Assembly (NCBI RefSeq): GCF_003130705.1
Contig: NZ_CP021355.1
Span: forward strand, 186,001-250,000
Direction: 5' to 3'
Source: Rhodococcus oxybenzonivorans
Lineage (GTDB): Bacteria > Actinomycetota > Actinomycetes > Mycobacteriales > Mycobacteriaceae
Length of the DNA stretch: 64,000 bases
The translations under genes and the position numbers were made by a program. The notes under the pieces are model-generated. The model saw nothing but the letters and a program-made list of their open reading frames with translations, searched no databases and was not told the origin of the DNA. Of the stretch, positions 9,431 through 19,328 are shown piece by piece (the stretch's first letter is position 1; every line of letters starts with the position of its first letter).

Positions 9431-9723
9431 TCCCGCGCGAAGAAAGACGTTGCAGCCTTCAATATTTCGATGGTCTTCTCGAGCTCGGCGTTCTTCCGCC
9501 GCAAAGCCCGCAGTTCGGCCTCAGCCTCCGATGCCGACGCAGCCGGGGTGCCGCCACCCGCCGCCTCGGCCTTGCGGACCCACACCCGCACCGTCTCCGT
9601 CTTCAGGGACATCCGCTCGGCGATCGTACGGATCGCCTCGTACTCCGAGGCGTACTCGTCACGGTGTTCGAGGACCAGGCGCACGGCCTTCTCCCGCACC
9701 TCGGCTGGATAGACATTCGGCAT
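9409..9723 (-). CDS. IS3-family OrfA (helix-turn-helix)
   Basis: This is a 104-residue protein: MPNVYPAEVREKAVRLVLEH is the HTH, followed by a leucine-zipper stretch (AEAELRALRRKNAELEKTIE, then ILKAATSFFA) as in IS3 OrfA. ATG 9723 is chosen over an upstream in-frame ATG at 9759, which overlaps the element end. Confidence 0.9.
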   Translation of the reverse strand: MPNVYPAEVREKAVRLVLEHRDEYASEYEAIRTIAERMSLKTETVRVWVRKAEAAGGGTPAASASEAEAELRALRRKNAELEKTIEILKAATSFFARECDPPRK

Positions 9724-10399
9724 AAGGATCACCTTCCCAAGAAAGAAGGTGTGCATCAAACTCGGGACGATTCACGCTGCGCGGAGACTCGCCGGCAAGC
9801 CAGCTGCTCACCAGCTACCTCGACACCCTCGCCAGCAGCCTGCCCCGGTTGAGCCAGTCCGCCGTCGCCGCGGCCCGCAACGCCACTCTCGAACTGCTGA
9901 TCGGCGCCGTCCGTCCAGACACCGTCGACACCTCTCCCCGGGCAGCGGCCCGGCTCTGCGCGACGCCATCGACCGGTTCATCGAACAGAATCTGCTCGAC
10001 GAGCACCTGAATCCCGGTGCGATCGCCGCCGCTCACGGAGTGTCCGTGCGCACCGTCAACCGCCACCGGCCAGACCGTCAGCGGCACCATCCGCATCCGC
10101 CGCCTCGCACGCGCTCGCGGCGAGCTCATGGACCGGGCAAGCCGATCGGTGCCATCGCCACCAAATGGGGTTTCTCGGACGGCCCCCACTTCACCCGCAC
10201 CTTCAAGTCGACCTACGGCACCACCCCAAAGGAGTTCCGGGAGGCGTACCTCGCCAAAGGTGGCGCAACGATGCAACAAGATGTCCCGCGTGTTCACGGT
10301 CTCACTGACGGACTGATTGAGACTGGAGTCCCACCAGCCCAACGGTGAGCTGCAGTACTGCTTCTGGGCTGGGATTCCACCCACTGAAGGAGATCAACG

Positions 10400-11299
10400 A
10401 TGACGCGCCGTGATATCGAGTTCAGCGCAGAAGGCACCACGCTCCGCGGATGGTTCTACACCGCAGACGATTCCGTCGGTGCACGCCCGACGATCGTGAT
10501 GGCACACGGATATTCCGCGGTCAAGGAGATGTACCTGGACCGGTACGCCGAGGTGTTCGCCGCGGCGGGACTCAACGCGCTCGTCTTCGACAACCGCAAC
10601 TTCGGTGCGAGCCACGGATCGATCCCCGCCAGGAGATCGATCCGTGCAGCAGATTCGCGACTACCGGCACGCCATCACCTTCGCCACCACCTTGGCCGAG
10701 GTCGACTCCAACAACATCGGTTGTGGGGCAGCAGCTATTCCGGCGGCCACATGCTCGTCGTGTCCGCGCTCGACCGCCGCGTCAAGGCCGTGGTGAGCCA
10801 GGGGGCCCTGGTCGACGGCTACCAGAACCTGCGTCGTTTGGTGCGCCCGGACTTCATCGAGGGTTTCCGTGAGCAGTTCGACGCCGACCGCCTGGCCCGA
10901 TTCAACGGTGAGGCGCCGGCGATGGTGCCGGTGGTCGACGCGGACCCGCACGCTCCCTCCGCGCTGCCGACTCCGGACTCCTACCAGTGGTTCACCGAGG
11001 GCCACGAGACGATTGCGCCGTCCTGGCGCAACGAGGTGACCCTGCGCAGCGTCGAGATGCTCGGCGAATACGTGCCCGCCGACTACATCGCCTACATCAG
11101 CCCGACCCCGCTGCTGCTGTTGCCGGCTGTCAACGACGTGCTCACCCCGACCGATCTGGCGATCGCCGCCTTCGAGAAGGCCCGCGAGCCCTAGCGGATC
11201 GAGATCCTGCCCGGCGGGCACTTCGACATCTACACCAAAGGATTCGAGCAGTCGAGCTCCCTGGCCCGGGACTGGTTCGTCCAGCACCTGGCCCACTGA
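10400..11299 (+). pseudogene. Alpha/beta hydrolase with frameshifts and a stop
   Basis: The start is intact (MTRRDIEFSAEGTTLRGWFY, HGYSAVKEMYLDRYAEVF) with an AAGGAG site. From about 10625 to 10720 the true reading (RQEID, VQQIRDYRHAITFATTLAEV) is in another frame. It then returns to WGSSYSGGHML, whose SYSGG elbow holds the nucleophile Ser. A TAG at 11192-11194 replaces a Lys codon, and the remainder RIEILPGGHFDIYTKGFEQS runs to TGA 11297. The family comprises dienelactone-hydrolase/acetyl-xylan-esterase-like alpha/beta hydrolases. With two compensating indels and one nonsense change the gene is probably dead, unless these are sequence errors. It lies just before the two SDR genes. Confidence 0.8.
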
Positions 11300-11335
11300 T
11301 CCGGCTCTGACCCACAACATTCGAGGAGTGCAGTG

Positions 11336-12133
11336 ATGGGAAACCGTCTGCAGAACAAGATCGCCGTCGTCACCGGATCCAGCTCCGGCAACGGCCGCGC
11401 GATCGCTTTGGCGCTGGCCGCCGAGGGCGCGACCGTGGTGTGTTCGGACGTCCGCCGTGAGGCCCGCGAGGGCGGCTACGAGGAGAACGCCAACGTCCCC
11501 ACCGACGAACTGATCGTCGCCCAGGGCAAATCGCAGTATATCGACGCCGACGCCGGGAATTATGCGTCGATGGACAACCTGGTCACGACCGCGGTCAACA
11601 GCTTCGGCCGTCTCGATGTGATGGTCAACAACGCCGGCATCTTCACCGGGCTGCACACCATCGTCGACGAGACCGAAGAAGACTACGACCGCACCATGCG
11701 GATCAACTCCAAGAGCGTCTGGCTCGGCAGCAAGTTCGCCATCGCTCAGATGCTCACCCAGGATCCGGTGGACGGCTCCCGCGGATGGGTGGTCAACATC
11801 GCCTCGATCGGTGGTCTGGTCGGCCTGGCCGCCGAATCCGGCTACTGCGCCGCCAAGGGTGCGGTGGTCAATCTGACCCGCCAGCTGGCCGTCGATTTCG
11901 CCGCCGAGCGGATCAACGTCAACGCCGTGTGCCCCGGCTTTCTGGCCACCGCCATGGTGCGCCCGTTCCTCGACGACCCGGAACTGAACAAGGCGCTGCA
12001 CGCGAAGTCGCCGTGGCCCGAACTCGGCACCGCCGAGGATGTCGCGCAGGCCACCGTGTTCCTCGCCTCCGGTGACGCCCGCTGGGCCACCGGATCCCTG
12101 CTGACCATCGACGGAGGCTACACCGCCCCCTGA
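11336..12133 (+). CDS. Short-chain dehydrogenase/reductase
   Basis: This 265-residue classical SDR has cofactor motif TGSSSGNG at residues 13-20, NNAG at 98-101, catalytic Ser157 and Tyr170-Lys174 (YCAAK). The fold is complete through IDGGY near the C-terminus. ATG 11336 follows GAGGAG; a GTG three bases upstream is possible. An NAD(P)-dependent secondary alcohol dehydrogenase is the most likely role next to a BVMO, converting an alcohol to the ketone. It lies 10 bases before the next SDR, so the two are co-transcribed. Confidence 0.92.
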   Translation: MGNRLQNKIAVVTGSSSGNGRAIALALAAEGATVVCSDVRREAREGGYEENANVPTDELIVAQGKSQYIDADAGNYASMDNLVTTAVNSFGRLDVMVNNAGIFTGLHTIVDETEEDYDRTMRINSKSVWLGSKFAIAQMLTQDPVDGSRGWVVNIASIGGLVGLAAESGYCAAKGAVVNLTRQLAVDFAAERINVNAVCPGFLATAMVRPFLDDPELNKALHAKSPWPELGTAEDVAQATVFLASGDARWATGSLLTIDGGYTAP

Positions 12134-12143
12134 TTGGAGAACC

Positions 12144-12941
12144 ATGAACCGCCTACAGAACAAGGTCATCGTTGTCACCGGATCGAGTTCCGGTCTCGGC
12201 CGCGGCATCGCCAAGGCCTGCGCCACCGAAGGCGCCAAGCTGGTCATCAGCGACATCCACGAGCAGCCGACCACCGGAGGCTTCGAGGACGACGCGGCAC
12301 CGACCACCGCGGAGTCGATCCAAAAGTCCGGCGGCGAAGCGATCTTCGTCCAGGCCGACGTCACCAAGTCCACTGAAGTGGCTGCACTCGTCAAGCAGAC
12401 CGTTGCCGAGTTCGGCCGCCTCGACGTCTTCATCAACAACGCCGGGATCTTCCGCGCCGGCAAGCGGCTGCACGAGTTCAGCGAGGCTGACCTCGACGTG
12501 TGCTTCGACGTCAACGCCAAGGGCACGTTCTTCGGCGCCCAGGAAGCAATCAAGCAGTTCCTGACCCAGGGCGACGGCGGCAACATCGTCAACATCGTCT
12601 CCACCGCCGGGCTGCAGGGCCACCCGAATCAGTCGGTGTACAACATCTCCAAGGGCGCCCAGGCGAACCTGACCCGGTGCCTGGCCATCGAGTACGGAAA
12701 GGACCAGATCCGTGTCAACGGCATCTGCCCGACCTACGCCAAGACGGCACTGACCCGGGAGTTGTTCGACGACACGGACTTCGACACCTCCTTCACCGAT
12801 TCCATCCCGCTGAAGCGGTGGGGAGAGATCGAAGACGTCGCCAACCTGGCCGTCTTCCTCGCCTCGGACGAGTCCAGCTACATCCACGGTGACCTGATCA
12901 AGATCGACGGCGGCGAAACCCTCTGCCGCTACTCGGTCTGA
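12144..12941 (+). CDS. Short-chain dehydrogenase/reductase, second copy
   Basis: This 265-residue classical SDR has TGSSSGLG at residues 12-19, NNAG at 98-101, Ser153 and Tyr166-Lys170 (YNISK), and ends IKIDGGETLCRYSV. It resembles the preceding SDR along its length, including the shared start NRLQNK and the unusual insert after the second strand (QPTTGGFEDD here, REGGYEENAN there). This points to an old tandem duplication of cyclic-alcohol or secondary-alcohol dehydrogenase type. GGAG stands before ATG 12144. Confidence 0.92.
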   Translation: MNRLQNKVIVVTGSSSGLGRGIAKACATEGAKLVISDIHEQPTTGGFEDDAAPTTAESIQKSGGEAIFVQADVTKSTEVAALVKQTVAEFGRLDVFINNAGIFRAGKRLHEFSEADLDVCFDVNAKGTFFGAQEAIKQFLTQGDGGNIVNIVSTAGLQGHPNQSVYNISKGAQANLTRCLAIEYGKDQIRVNGICPTYAKTALTRELFDDTDFDTSFTDSIPLKRWGEIEDVANLAVFLASDESSYIHGDLIKIDGGETLCRYSV

Positions 12942-12943
12942 CA

Positions 12944-13155
<212 letters not shown>

Positions 13156-13303
13156 CTTATTTACGGTCCTTCACAGAAGGGCTACGGTCGCCAGACCCGG
13201 TATGACTCCTTGCCCCTGTCTCACGCATGATCCGGGGGGGGTGGTGTCGCCGGGTGTGGTGGCGTCGACGGACCGCTGATAGACCTCCGATCTTGTTATC
13301 GGG

Positions 13304-14267
13304 TCAAGCGGCGGCAGGCTCTGGCGTTGTTCCGTGACAGGGAAATGCTTTGATCGCGTCGTACTTCTGATCGGTTTGCAGGCACTGATCGAGCTGACCG
13401 AGCGTACGGTTGAACAGATGCCGGAGTGCAGCCGCGTGGCGATCACCATGTTCGCGCCGGGCAAGGTAGTACGCGCGGGCTGCACCTTCCTCGGCCGGCG
13501 GCGACGAATGCCCAGACAACCCCGACCGCGGCGAGCCGGTTGTATTTCACGTGGCGGTGAGTGACTGCGATACTGCGCCCCGATGCGCGCGTGACCGGTG
13601 CCGACCCAGCAAATGCCTTCAGCCCACGTGCGTCGGCAAAGCGGTCGCGGTCGTCGCCGATCTCGGCCAGCACCCGGGCACCGGTGACGTCGGCAAGTCC
13701 CGGAAAGCTTGTGATGACCGCATGGCCAGGGGGCTGCCGAAATGATTCGGACGCAGCCTCATTGAGTTCCTGCGCGTTCTTGCACTCGGCGTCCAGCGTC
13801 GCGACGAGGGCGCGAGCCTGGCGCCCCATCGCCTGCTCCACCAAGGGTGGCTGGCGCAGTTGCCGGCGGCGCAGCGCGTCCTGGATTCGAGCCGCGGCGT
13901 CATCGAGGCGCCGCTGCCGCCCCGCCCGACGCAACACCGCAAGGATACGGCTCTTGGTCAACCTCGCGCCCTGCTCGGGCGTCGGCGCCACCGACAGAAT
14001 CGCTCTAGCTTCCACGGTGGCGAGGTTGGTGTGCACACCGTCCCCGAAGGCGTCGAGCAAGCCCGGGTAGTACTCACGCAATAAGGCTCGTAGTTCTTGA
14101 GTGGCCCTGGTGCGCCGCCAGATTGCATCCTGAGCAGCGCGGGCGAGCACCGCGATCGCCCGCGCGAGGTCGCTATCGCCCGGTAGCCGCCGATGAGCAT
14201 GTGCGTCGGTCCGCAGTATGTTAGCCAGCGTCAGCGCGTCGATTTTGTCCGACTTCTTGCGGGCCAC
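13304..14267 (-). pseudogene. IS110-family transposase, truncated and frameshifted
   Basis: The frame starts in mid-domain at KKSDKIDALTLANILR. The N-terminal DEDD segment (usually near residues 1-90) is absent. The C-terminal Tnp_20 region FPGLADVTGARVLAEIGDDR and KAFAGSAPVTRASGRS is present. Near 13500 the frame shifts, and the family's ending continues in another frame as ARAYYLARREHGDRHAAALR then HLFNRTLGQLDQCLQ. It is a dead relic between the SDR genes and the CoA-transferase. Confidence 0.85.
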
Positions 14268-14447
14268 CGAATGTCGCTAGGTGGACGGGCCGATCGACAA
14301 CCCAGGGCGTCCACATACCCTGCGTCAGTACGCTATCCGAATCTCCTCGACCATCGGGCCCACCAGGTCCCAGATCGCGTCGCCGACCCTCCCGGACGAG
14401 TCCCCGGAAGGTCCACCGCCCGACGGGAGAGCGGGAAGGTGACCGTC

Positions 14448-15998
14448 CTAGACTCGCATCGAGCCGGACTCCAGGTACCGCTGGTGGAACGAGAACGCCT
14501 CCCCAAGCAGGTGCGGCGTCTGGCCGGCTCCCGCAGTGGCCGTCGCCCGCTCGATGTAGTCGGTGAGCAGCGGCCGGAATTCCGGATGCGCGCAGCGCTC
14601 GATGATCACCCGTGCCCGTCGACGCGGCGACAACCCCCGCAGGTCGGCGAGGCCCTGCTCGGTCACCAGCACTTGGGTGTCGTGCTCGGTGTGGTCGACG
14701 TGCGGGGTCATCGGGACGATCGACGAGATCGCTCCGTTCTTCGCCGTGGACGGGCTGAGGAACATCGACAGGTACCCGTTGCGCGCGAAGTCCCCGGATC
14801 CGCCGATGCCGTTCATGATTTTGGTGCCCATCACGTGGGTCGAATTGACGTTCCCGTAGATGTCGGCCTCCAGCATCCCGTTCATCGCGATGATTCCCAA
14901 TCGGCGGACCACCTCGGGGTGGTTGCTGATTTCCTGCGGACGAAGCCGGATGTGCTGCCGGTAGAAGTCGATGTTGGAGGTCAACTCCTCGATCCCGGCC
15001 TCCGAGAGTGCCAGCGCGGTCGCCGACGCAAACCGGACGGTGCCGTGCTTGATCAAGTGCAGCATCCCGTCCTGGATGACCTCGGAATAGCAGGTCAAAC
15101 CCCGATACGGGCCGCGCTCGAGTCCCCCGAGTACGGCATTGGCCACGTTTCCGATGCCCGCCTGCAGTGGCAGCAGGGTGTTCTCCGGGAGTCGGCCACA
15201 CTTCACCTCGTGGTCGAAGAAGTCCAGCACGTGGGCCGCGATCGCCTCACTGACCGCATCCGGAGCGGTCAGCGCGCTCGCACTGTCGGGGGCGTTCGTC
15301 TCCACCACCGCAACAACCTTGGCCGGGTCCACCCGGTAGTGCGGTTGCCCGATGCGGTCCTCGACATCGGTGAGTTCGATCGGCCGGCGGTGCGGGGGCA
15401 GGGCTGTGCCGTAGTAGATGTCGTGGATACCATCCATGGCGTCCGGGACCCACGAGTTGACCTCGAGAATGACTTTCTCCGCGACGTCGAGCCAGGTCTT
15501 GTTGTTTCCGACCGACGCGGAGGGGATCAGCTCACCGGTCTCGGTGATGCCGGAGACCTCGACGACCGCGACGTTCACCGCGCCGTAGTAGCCCTCCCAC
15601 ACCTGCTGGGCCACGTGCGAGAGGTGGATGTCGACGTAATCCATGCGCCCCTGGTTGATCTTCTGCCGTGCCGTGGATTCCGCCTGGTAGGGCATCCGCA
15701 GGGCGATTCCGTCGATCTCGGTGAGCATCCTCTCGGTCTCCGTCGACACGGACGCCCCGGTCAGCAGGTCGATGGTGAAATTCGCGCCGGCCGCGCGGGC
15801 GGCGTGAATCCGGTCAGCCAAGGCCGGGATGACCGCCTTGGGTGTCCCGGCACTGGCGAAACCGCTGACAGCGACGGTGTCCCCCGGACCGATGGCCTTC
15901 ACCGCTTCCTCCGCCGACGTCACCTTCTGCTGGAGGGCCGAGTGTCGAATCCGGCTCGACTGCACCGGGGACGCGGGATCACTGATCTGGAGGCTCAC
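14448..15998 (-). CDS. Acetyl-CoA hydrolase / succinyl-CoA:acetate CoA-transferase
   Basis: This 516-residue protein is of the Cat1/AarC-like CoA-transferase type I family. Visible landmarks are SGFASAGTPKAVIPAL near the N-terminus, the LPLQAGIGNVANAVLGGL oxyanion-loop segment, YSEVIQDGML (probable catalytic Glu) and IMNGIGGSGDFARNGYLS. It moves CoA between acyl groups and acetate, or hydrolyses acetyl-CoA, in the cytosol. The open frame extends to 16622, but similarity begins only at the GTG at 15998 (VSLQISDP), which I take as the start although its ribosome site is weak. It could handle acetate released by BVMO/esterase chemistry. It stands alone between two relics. Confidence 0.88.
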   Translation of the reverse strand: MSLQISDPASPVQSSRIRHSALQQKVTSAEEAVKAIGPGDTVAVSGFASAGTPKAVIPALADRIHAARAAGANFTIDLLTGASVSTETERMLTEIDGIALRMPYQAESTARQKINQGRMDYVDIHLSHVAQQVWEGYYGAVNVAVVEVSGITETGELIPSASVGNNKTWLDVAEKVILEVNSWVPDAMDGIHDIYYGTALPPHRRPIELTDVEDRIGQPHYRVDPAKVVAVVETNAPDSASALTAPDAVSEAIAAHVLDFFDHEVKCGRLPENTLLPLQAGIGNVANAVLGGLERGPYRGLTCYSEVIQDGMLHLIKHGTVRFASATALALSEAGIEELTSNIDFYRQHIRLRPQEISNHPEVVRRLGIIAMNGMLEADIYGNVNSTHVMGTKIMNGIGGSGDFARNGYLSMFLSPSTAKNGAISSIVPMTPHVDHTEHDTQVLVTEQGLADLRGLSPRRRARVIIERCAHPEFRPLLTDYIERATATAGAGQTPHLLGEAFSFHQRYLESGSMRV

Positions 15999-16834
15999 GG
16001 CGGCCAGTGTAGGAGTGGGCCACGTGACGTGAACACCCCGAAAGGTCGTGATGTTCACCGGATCACATTCGGTGTTCGCCACTGCCCGCCGTCCTCGACC
16101 GTTCGTCGCGGCCGGGCCGCCGCTCGTCGGCTCCGTGAGGTCGCCCGTCGAGTCGCGCCCGAATGCGCCTCGAAGAGTGATCCTGCTCACTCCCCCGAGC
16201 TTCCCGGGTGAGAGCCGGGCGCACATGACGCCGACGGGTCTCGATTCCTGGCCTCCCGACAGCGGTCCGTCACCGCTATGGCGATGGCAGCACCGGACGG
16301 TGCCGGACACATCACGCCGATCAGCGATCCTGTGCCCTCCGCCAGGCCATCTCGGAACATCCGGCGCCGGACCCCGGGAATCGGGTTGGGCGCCGTGGGC
16401 GAGGGATCGGGCGGCGACGACGCGAGGGTACGTCGCGCGCCCCCGGCACCCCGATGACCTGGGCCCAGGATGTCCGGATGCGTGTACAGGAACTCTCGAT
16501 CCCGCGAGAACAGCCATGTGAGAGCGGTCAGTACCGAGGGAGAACAGCTCCGCCGGTGAGATGGGGGATTCTTGCGAACCGCGTCTGCAGTTGATGGACG
16601 ATCGCATTCCGAAGCAGGTCACGATACTCGACGAGGCTCACCCCGACTGTGCGGCAAAATGTCTCGGCGCGGGCGGTTCTTCCGAACGGGGAGCACACGA
16701 TCGCGAGGCCGGGGATCTCGTTGTCCTCGACATGTTGCGTTGCGGTCGAATCTCTCTCCGCGCGATTGGTTGGTCCGATGGGTGGTCATCGTGCGGTCAG
16801 CGGCACCCTCGGTGGTGGTCCGGTGCTCTCCTGG
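15999..16834. other. Intergenic stretch with no supported gene
   Basis: About 830 bases. The minus strand has open frames in two phases, one ending AETFCRTVGVSLVEYRDLLR near 16600-16690, which faintly resembles an AraC C-terminus, but no full domain can be followed. It may hold a decayed regulator of the CoA-transferase. Confidence 0.4.
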
Positions 16835-17929
16835 TCAGAAGGCTGACATGGTTGGATCGGGAGCGCGCTCGGCTTCGGCTTTGTGGTAGTGCAGTTTCCA
16901 GAGCAGCACCGCGCCCAGCCAGGATGCAACAAAGAGACCGACGATGACGTATCCGAACAGTTCGAAGTGATCGGCGAGGGCGCCGTACCAGCCGATCCAG
17001 CCGGTGGTCACCCCGAAGTGGTCGGTGAGGGCTCCGGCGAGGTAGACCGAGGCCACGAACAGTCCGATGACGACGGTCATCGCGGTGGTGGCCAGGTTGT
17101 AGTACAGGCGACGGCCAGGGCTGCGGTAGGCCCACGAATACGCCCGGGTCATGAGCAGACTGTCGGCTGTGTCCATCATCGACATGCCGGCCGCGAACAG
17201 CAGCGGCAGGGTCAGGACAGCAGCGAACGACATACCGCCGTTGACCGCGGTCGTCGCCGACAGCGCCAGCAGGGTGACTTCGCTGGCGGTCTCGAGACCG
17301 AGCCCGAAGAGGAACCCAAGTGGCGCCATGTGCCAGGAAGACCTGATCAGGTTGCGGGCGCGGGAGCCGAGAACGCGGTTGACCAGACCTCGGTTCAACA
17401 GTTGCAGGTCGATCTGTTCGGCGCGAAGAATGCCGACGCGATATTGGCGCCACAGGCGGGTCAGCCCCGTCAACACGACGGCGTTGAGCGCGGCAACGAG
17501 GGCGATGAAGCCGATCGCGACCAGGATCGATATTGTGCCGCCGACGCCGCGTATCCCGTCCAGGCTGGTGTCGCTGAGGTTGTCGCCTGCGAAGGCGACG
17601 AGAACGGCGAGGACCAGCACGACGGCGCTGTGGCCCATCGCGAAGAAGAATCCGACACCGACGGGCCGTCGTCCGCGCACGAGCATCAGCCGTGTGGTGT
17701 CGTCGATAGCGGCGATGTGATCGGCGTCGAAGGCGTGACGCATGCCGAGGATGTAGGCGAGGGTCCCTGCTCCCGCGAAGCCACTGGCGGCCGCGAGGTT
17801 TTCACTCTGCCATAGGTAGAAACTCCACCCGAGGACGTGCAGGACGGCGATGGCCGCAACGATCGCGGCGAGGCGCGATCGCTCGGCGCTGGTCCATCGG
17901 GTGGTGAACGAGTGGGCTACGGACGCCAT
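16835..17929 (-). CDS. NicT/HoxN-family nickel/cobalt permease
   Basis: This 364-residue inner-membrane protein has about eight hydrophobic segments. The family signature HAFDADHIAAIDDTTR lies in the second segment (residues about 65-80), GHSAVVLVLAVLVAF follows in the third, and LGLETASEVTLLAL in the fifth carries the conserved acidic residue. NiCoT permeases import Ni2+ or Co2+ with high affinity. The gene is monocistronic, and ATG 17929 follows AAAGGACAACC. A cobalt locus (CbtAB) lies at the far end of the window. I looked for a cobalamin riboswitch in the 200 bases upstream and saw none. Confidence 0.93.
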   Translation of the reverse strand: MASVAHSFTTRWTSAERSRLAAIVAAIAVLHVLGWSFYLWQSENLAAASGFAGAGTLAYILGMRHAFDADHIAAIDDTTRLMLVRGRRPVGVGFFFAMGHSAVVLVLAVLVAFAGDNLSDTSLDGIRGVGGTISILVAIGFIALVAALNAVVLTGLTRLWRQYRVGILRAEQIDLQLLNRGLVNRVLGSRARNLIRSSWHMAPLGFLFGLGLETASEVTLLALSATTAVNGGMSFAAVLTLPLLFAAGMSMMDTADSLLMTRAYSWAYRSPGRRLYYNLATTAMTVVIGLFVASVYLAGALTDHFGVTTGWIGWYGALADHFELFGYVIVGLFVASWLGAVLLWKLHYHKAEAERAPDPTMSAF

Positions 17930-18340
17930 GGTTGTCCTTTGTGTCTACAGCGATAGTTCGCTGGCCGCGAGGGTGGATACGGCTGTCGGCGTCTGGTCCG
18001 GGGTGCCGCTCAGCCTCAAACGCTCCGTCGGATCGGATATGTTGTGGCACTACGGACTACTGTGCAGTCCGCTGGTGATTCAGGCAGACGCTGAACCATT
18101 TCGATCTTCGGGCGTCTTCGAAGGATAGGAGCCGCCGATACATAGCACTTGACCCTCAGTGACAGTCACTTTTACTTTCAGCGCCATCGTCCGCTTCGCG
18201 GGCGATCAGCGACCTGTCCGGCCGCCGATCCGGTACCACGAGTCGTGGTCCGCGATGCTTGAACGGATGGCGTGAATGTGCAGCGCCCATCAGGAGCGCC
18301 GATGTAACTACTGACGTGCCGGCGCTCGGCGGATCGACTT
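17930..18340. other. Intergenic stretch upstream of the permease gene
   Basis: About 410 bases that presumably contain the NicT promoter. No open frame with recognisable similarity and no clear metal-responsive operator could be identified by eye. Confidence 0.35.
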
Positions 18341-18554
18341 TCACGCCTCGATCATCGGTGTTGTTCGCGGTACCGGCTCGGACTGATGCCGTGGGTCGCT
18401 GTGAATGCCCCGCTGAAGACCGACAGATCGACGAACCCGAACTGGGTTGCGATGTCGGTTAGGGATCGGGGGGGTGTTACGTGGGGCCACCATCGCCTGG
18501 CGGCAGGCCTCGAGTCGGTGTTCACGAATCGTGGCGGCGGCGGTGGCGTCGAAG
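18341..18554 (-). pseudogene. AraC-family C-terminal fragment
   Basis: The minus strand encodes TIREHRLEACRQAMVAPRNT in one frame and SLTDIATQFGFVDLSVFSGA, then FTATHGISPSRYREQH, in another. Together they form the two helix-turn-helix units of an AraC-type regulator with one frame break near 18450. It abuts the duplicated segment exactly at 18554/18555, so the break in the gene is the duplication boundary. Confidence 0.7.
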
Positions 18555-19328
18555 CCGATGCTTGTCCTGCCGAGAGTGTGGCCATGGCATTTTCTCCTAG
18601 TCAATAGCCGTGTAGGTGTGTGGATCCGGGACTTGTCGGGAACTTCGGGGGCATTGCCGCGGGCCGTAGCGCACTGCGCCGGGCGGGTGCGCTGACCACG
18701 CGGGTGCGCGGGGGAAGGCTTTGTTTACGGTGTGGGGACTACCGTTTGGACCGGTGCTTCCATGGCTGCGGTGGTGAGCTGCACCGCGGTGGGGAACCTT
18801 GTGACATCGCCGCGCAGCGCGGCGTAGGGAATGTCCAGTTTCCATCCGGTGGCCCCGGCAAGGGGCTTGCCGCACAGGCCTTCGAACTGTTCTGATGGTT
18901 CGGATAGCATGACGCCGAGCTCGAGCAGCCATGCGTGGGTTTTGAGACGCTCACTCGGGGAGAGCGCGTCGTAGGCGTCACGGGCTTCGGTGAAGGCGGT
19001 GAGATCGGCCTTGGCCGCCCCCGGTGATGATGACGTTCGTGTAGAGGGTTAGTTCGTCGAAGAACTCGCCCTCTGTCGTTCGGAGCGTTCCGCTGTCTCC
19101 GGGCAGGAGGAACTCGGAGAGCGTGTCTTCGAGCTTTTTCTGCAGGGTGGCATTCCATTTGGCGCGAGCGGCGAAGGTGTGGGCTTCGATGTACTCGGTC
19201 TTGAATCCCGGTCGCAGCCCGCACCATTGCGGGATGTACCCGATCCAGTCATTGATAGCTTTGCGCCACTTACCGATCGGCTCGCCGGGCAGGACTTGCA
19301 CTCCCGGGTGCGTCAGCTTCGCAACGTC
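18555..19328. repeat. Direct repeat, left copy (partner 61092-61864)
   Basis: 774 bases are nearly identical, in the same orientation, to 61092-61864. By eye there are a handful of substitutions plus one extra C near 19020 (CCCCCGG versus CCCCGG). The segment carries the first ten codons of the cbtB gene, its upstream region and the last ~200 codons of the tubulin-like gene. At the left it joins an AraC fragment, and at the right it runs straight into an unrelated conserved gene. The right copy sits in intact genes and is therefore the source. Confidence 0.95.
18725..19328 (-). pseudogene. Tubulin-like protein, C-terminal fragment (duplicate)
   Basis: This is a copy of the last third of the tubulin-like gene at 61262. 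It contains LMHPGVQVLPGEPIGKWR (here LTHPG) and the ending MEAPVQTVVPTP. A single extra C near 19020 shifts the frame relative to the intact copy. The GTPase domain, including GGGTGSG, is absent, so no function is expected. Confidence 0.9.

Larger units (their letters stand above)
8436..9758 (-). mobile_element. IS3-family insertion sequence
   Basis: Two overlapping minus-strand frames (orfA and orfB) are bounded by imperfect inverted ends: GATGCACAC at about 8437 on the plus strand and GTGTGCATC at about 9750-9758. The element interrupts an AraC-type gene. I could not identify a clear 3-4 base target duplication. Confidence 0.85.
7952..10348 (+). pseudogene. AraC-family regulator split by an IS3 element
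   Basis: The N-terminal ligand domain lies at about 7952-8437 (QRWEQMLSTTHLPWSVTVPD, later DGEFFVVLINRAGRE and DAVAWDSTKAARFVWEKLSN). The DNA-binding domain resumes after the IS at about 9780-10348 (ALRDAIDRFIEQNLLDEHL, then WGFSDGPHFTRTFKSTYG, FREAY). The gene has further damage: a frame change near 7975, an in-frame TGA at 8119-8121 where RRW-IDDL should read on (TGG to TGA), and frame changes in the HTH part. It was probably a second regulator of the surrounding catabolic genes and is now non-functional. Confidence 0.85.

Noticed and set aside
14193..16211. Plus-strand open frame of 672 codons
   Set aside because: It is antisense to the CoA-transferase, rich in R, V, D and G with no domain, and is a typical high-GC shadow frame.
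14448..16622. Extended 724-codon reading of the CoA-transferase
   Set aside because: Codons before GTG 15998 show no family similarity and the family is about 500 residues long, so the longer start was not used.
17930..18250. Cobalamin or nickel riboswitch before the NicT gene
   Set aside because: None of the conserved B12-box or NiCo-riboswitch stretches could be seen on the minus strand.
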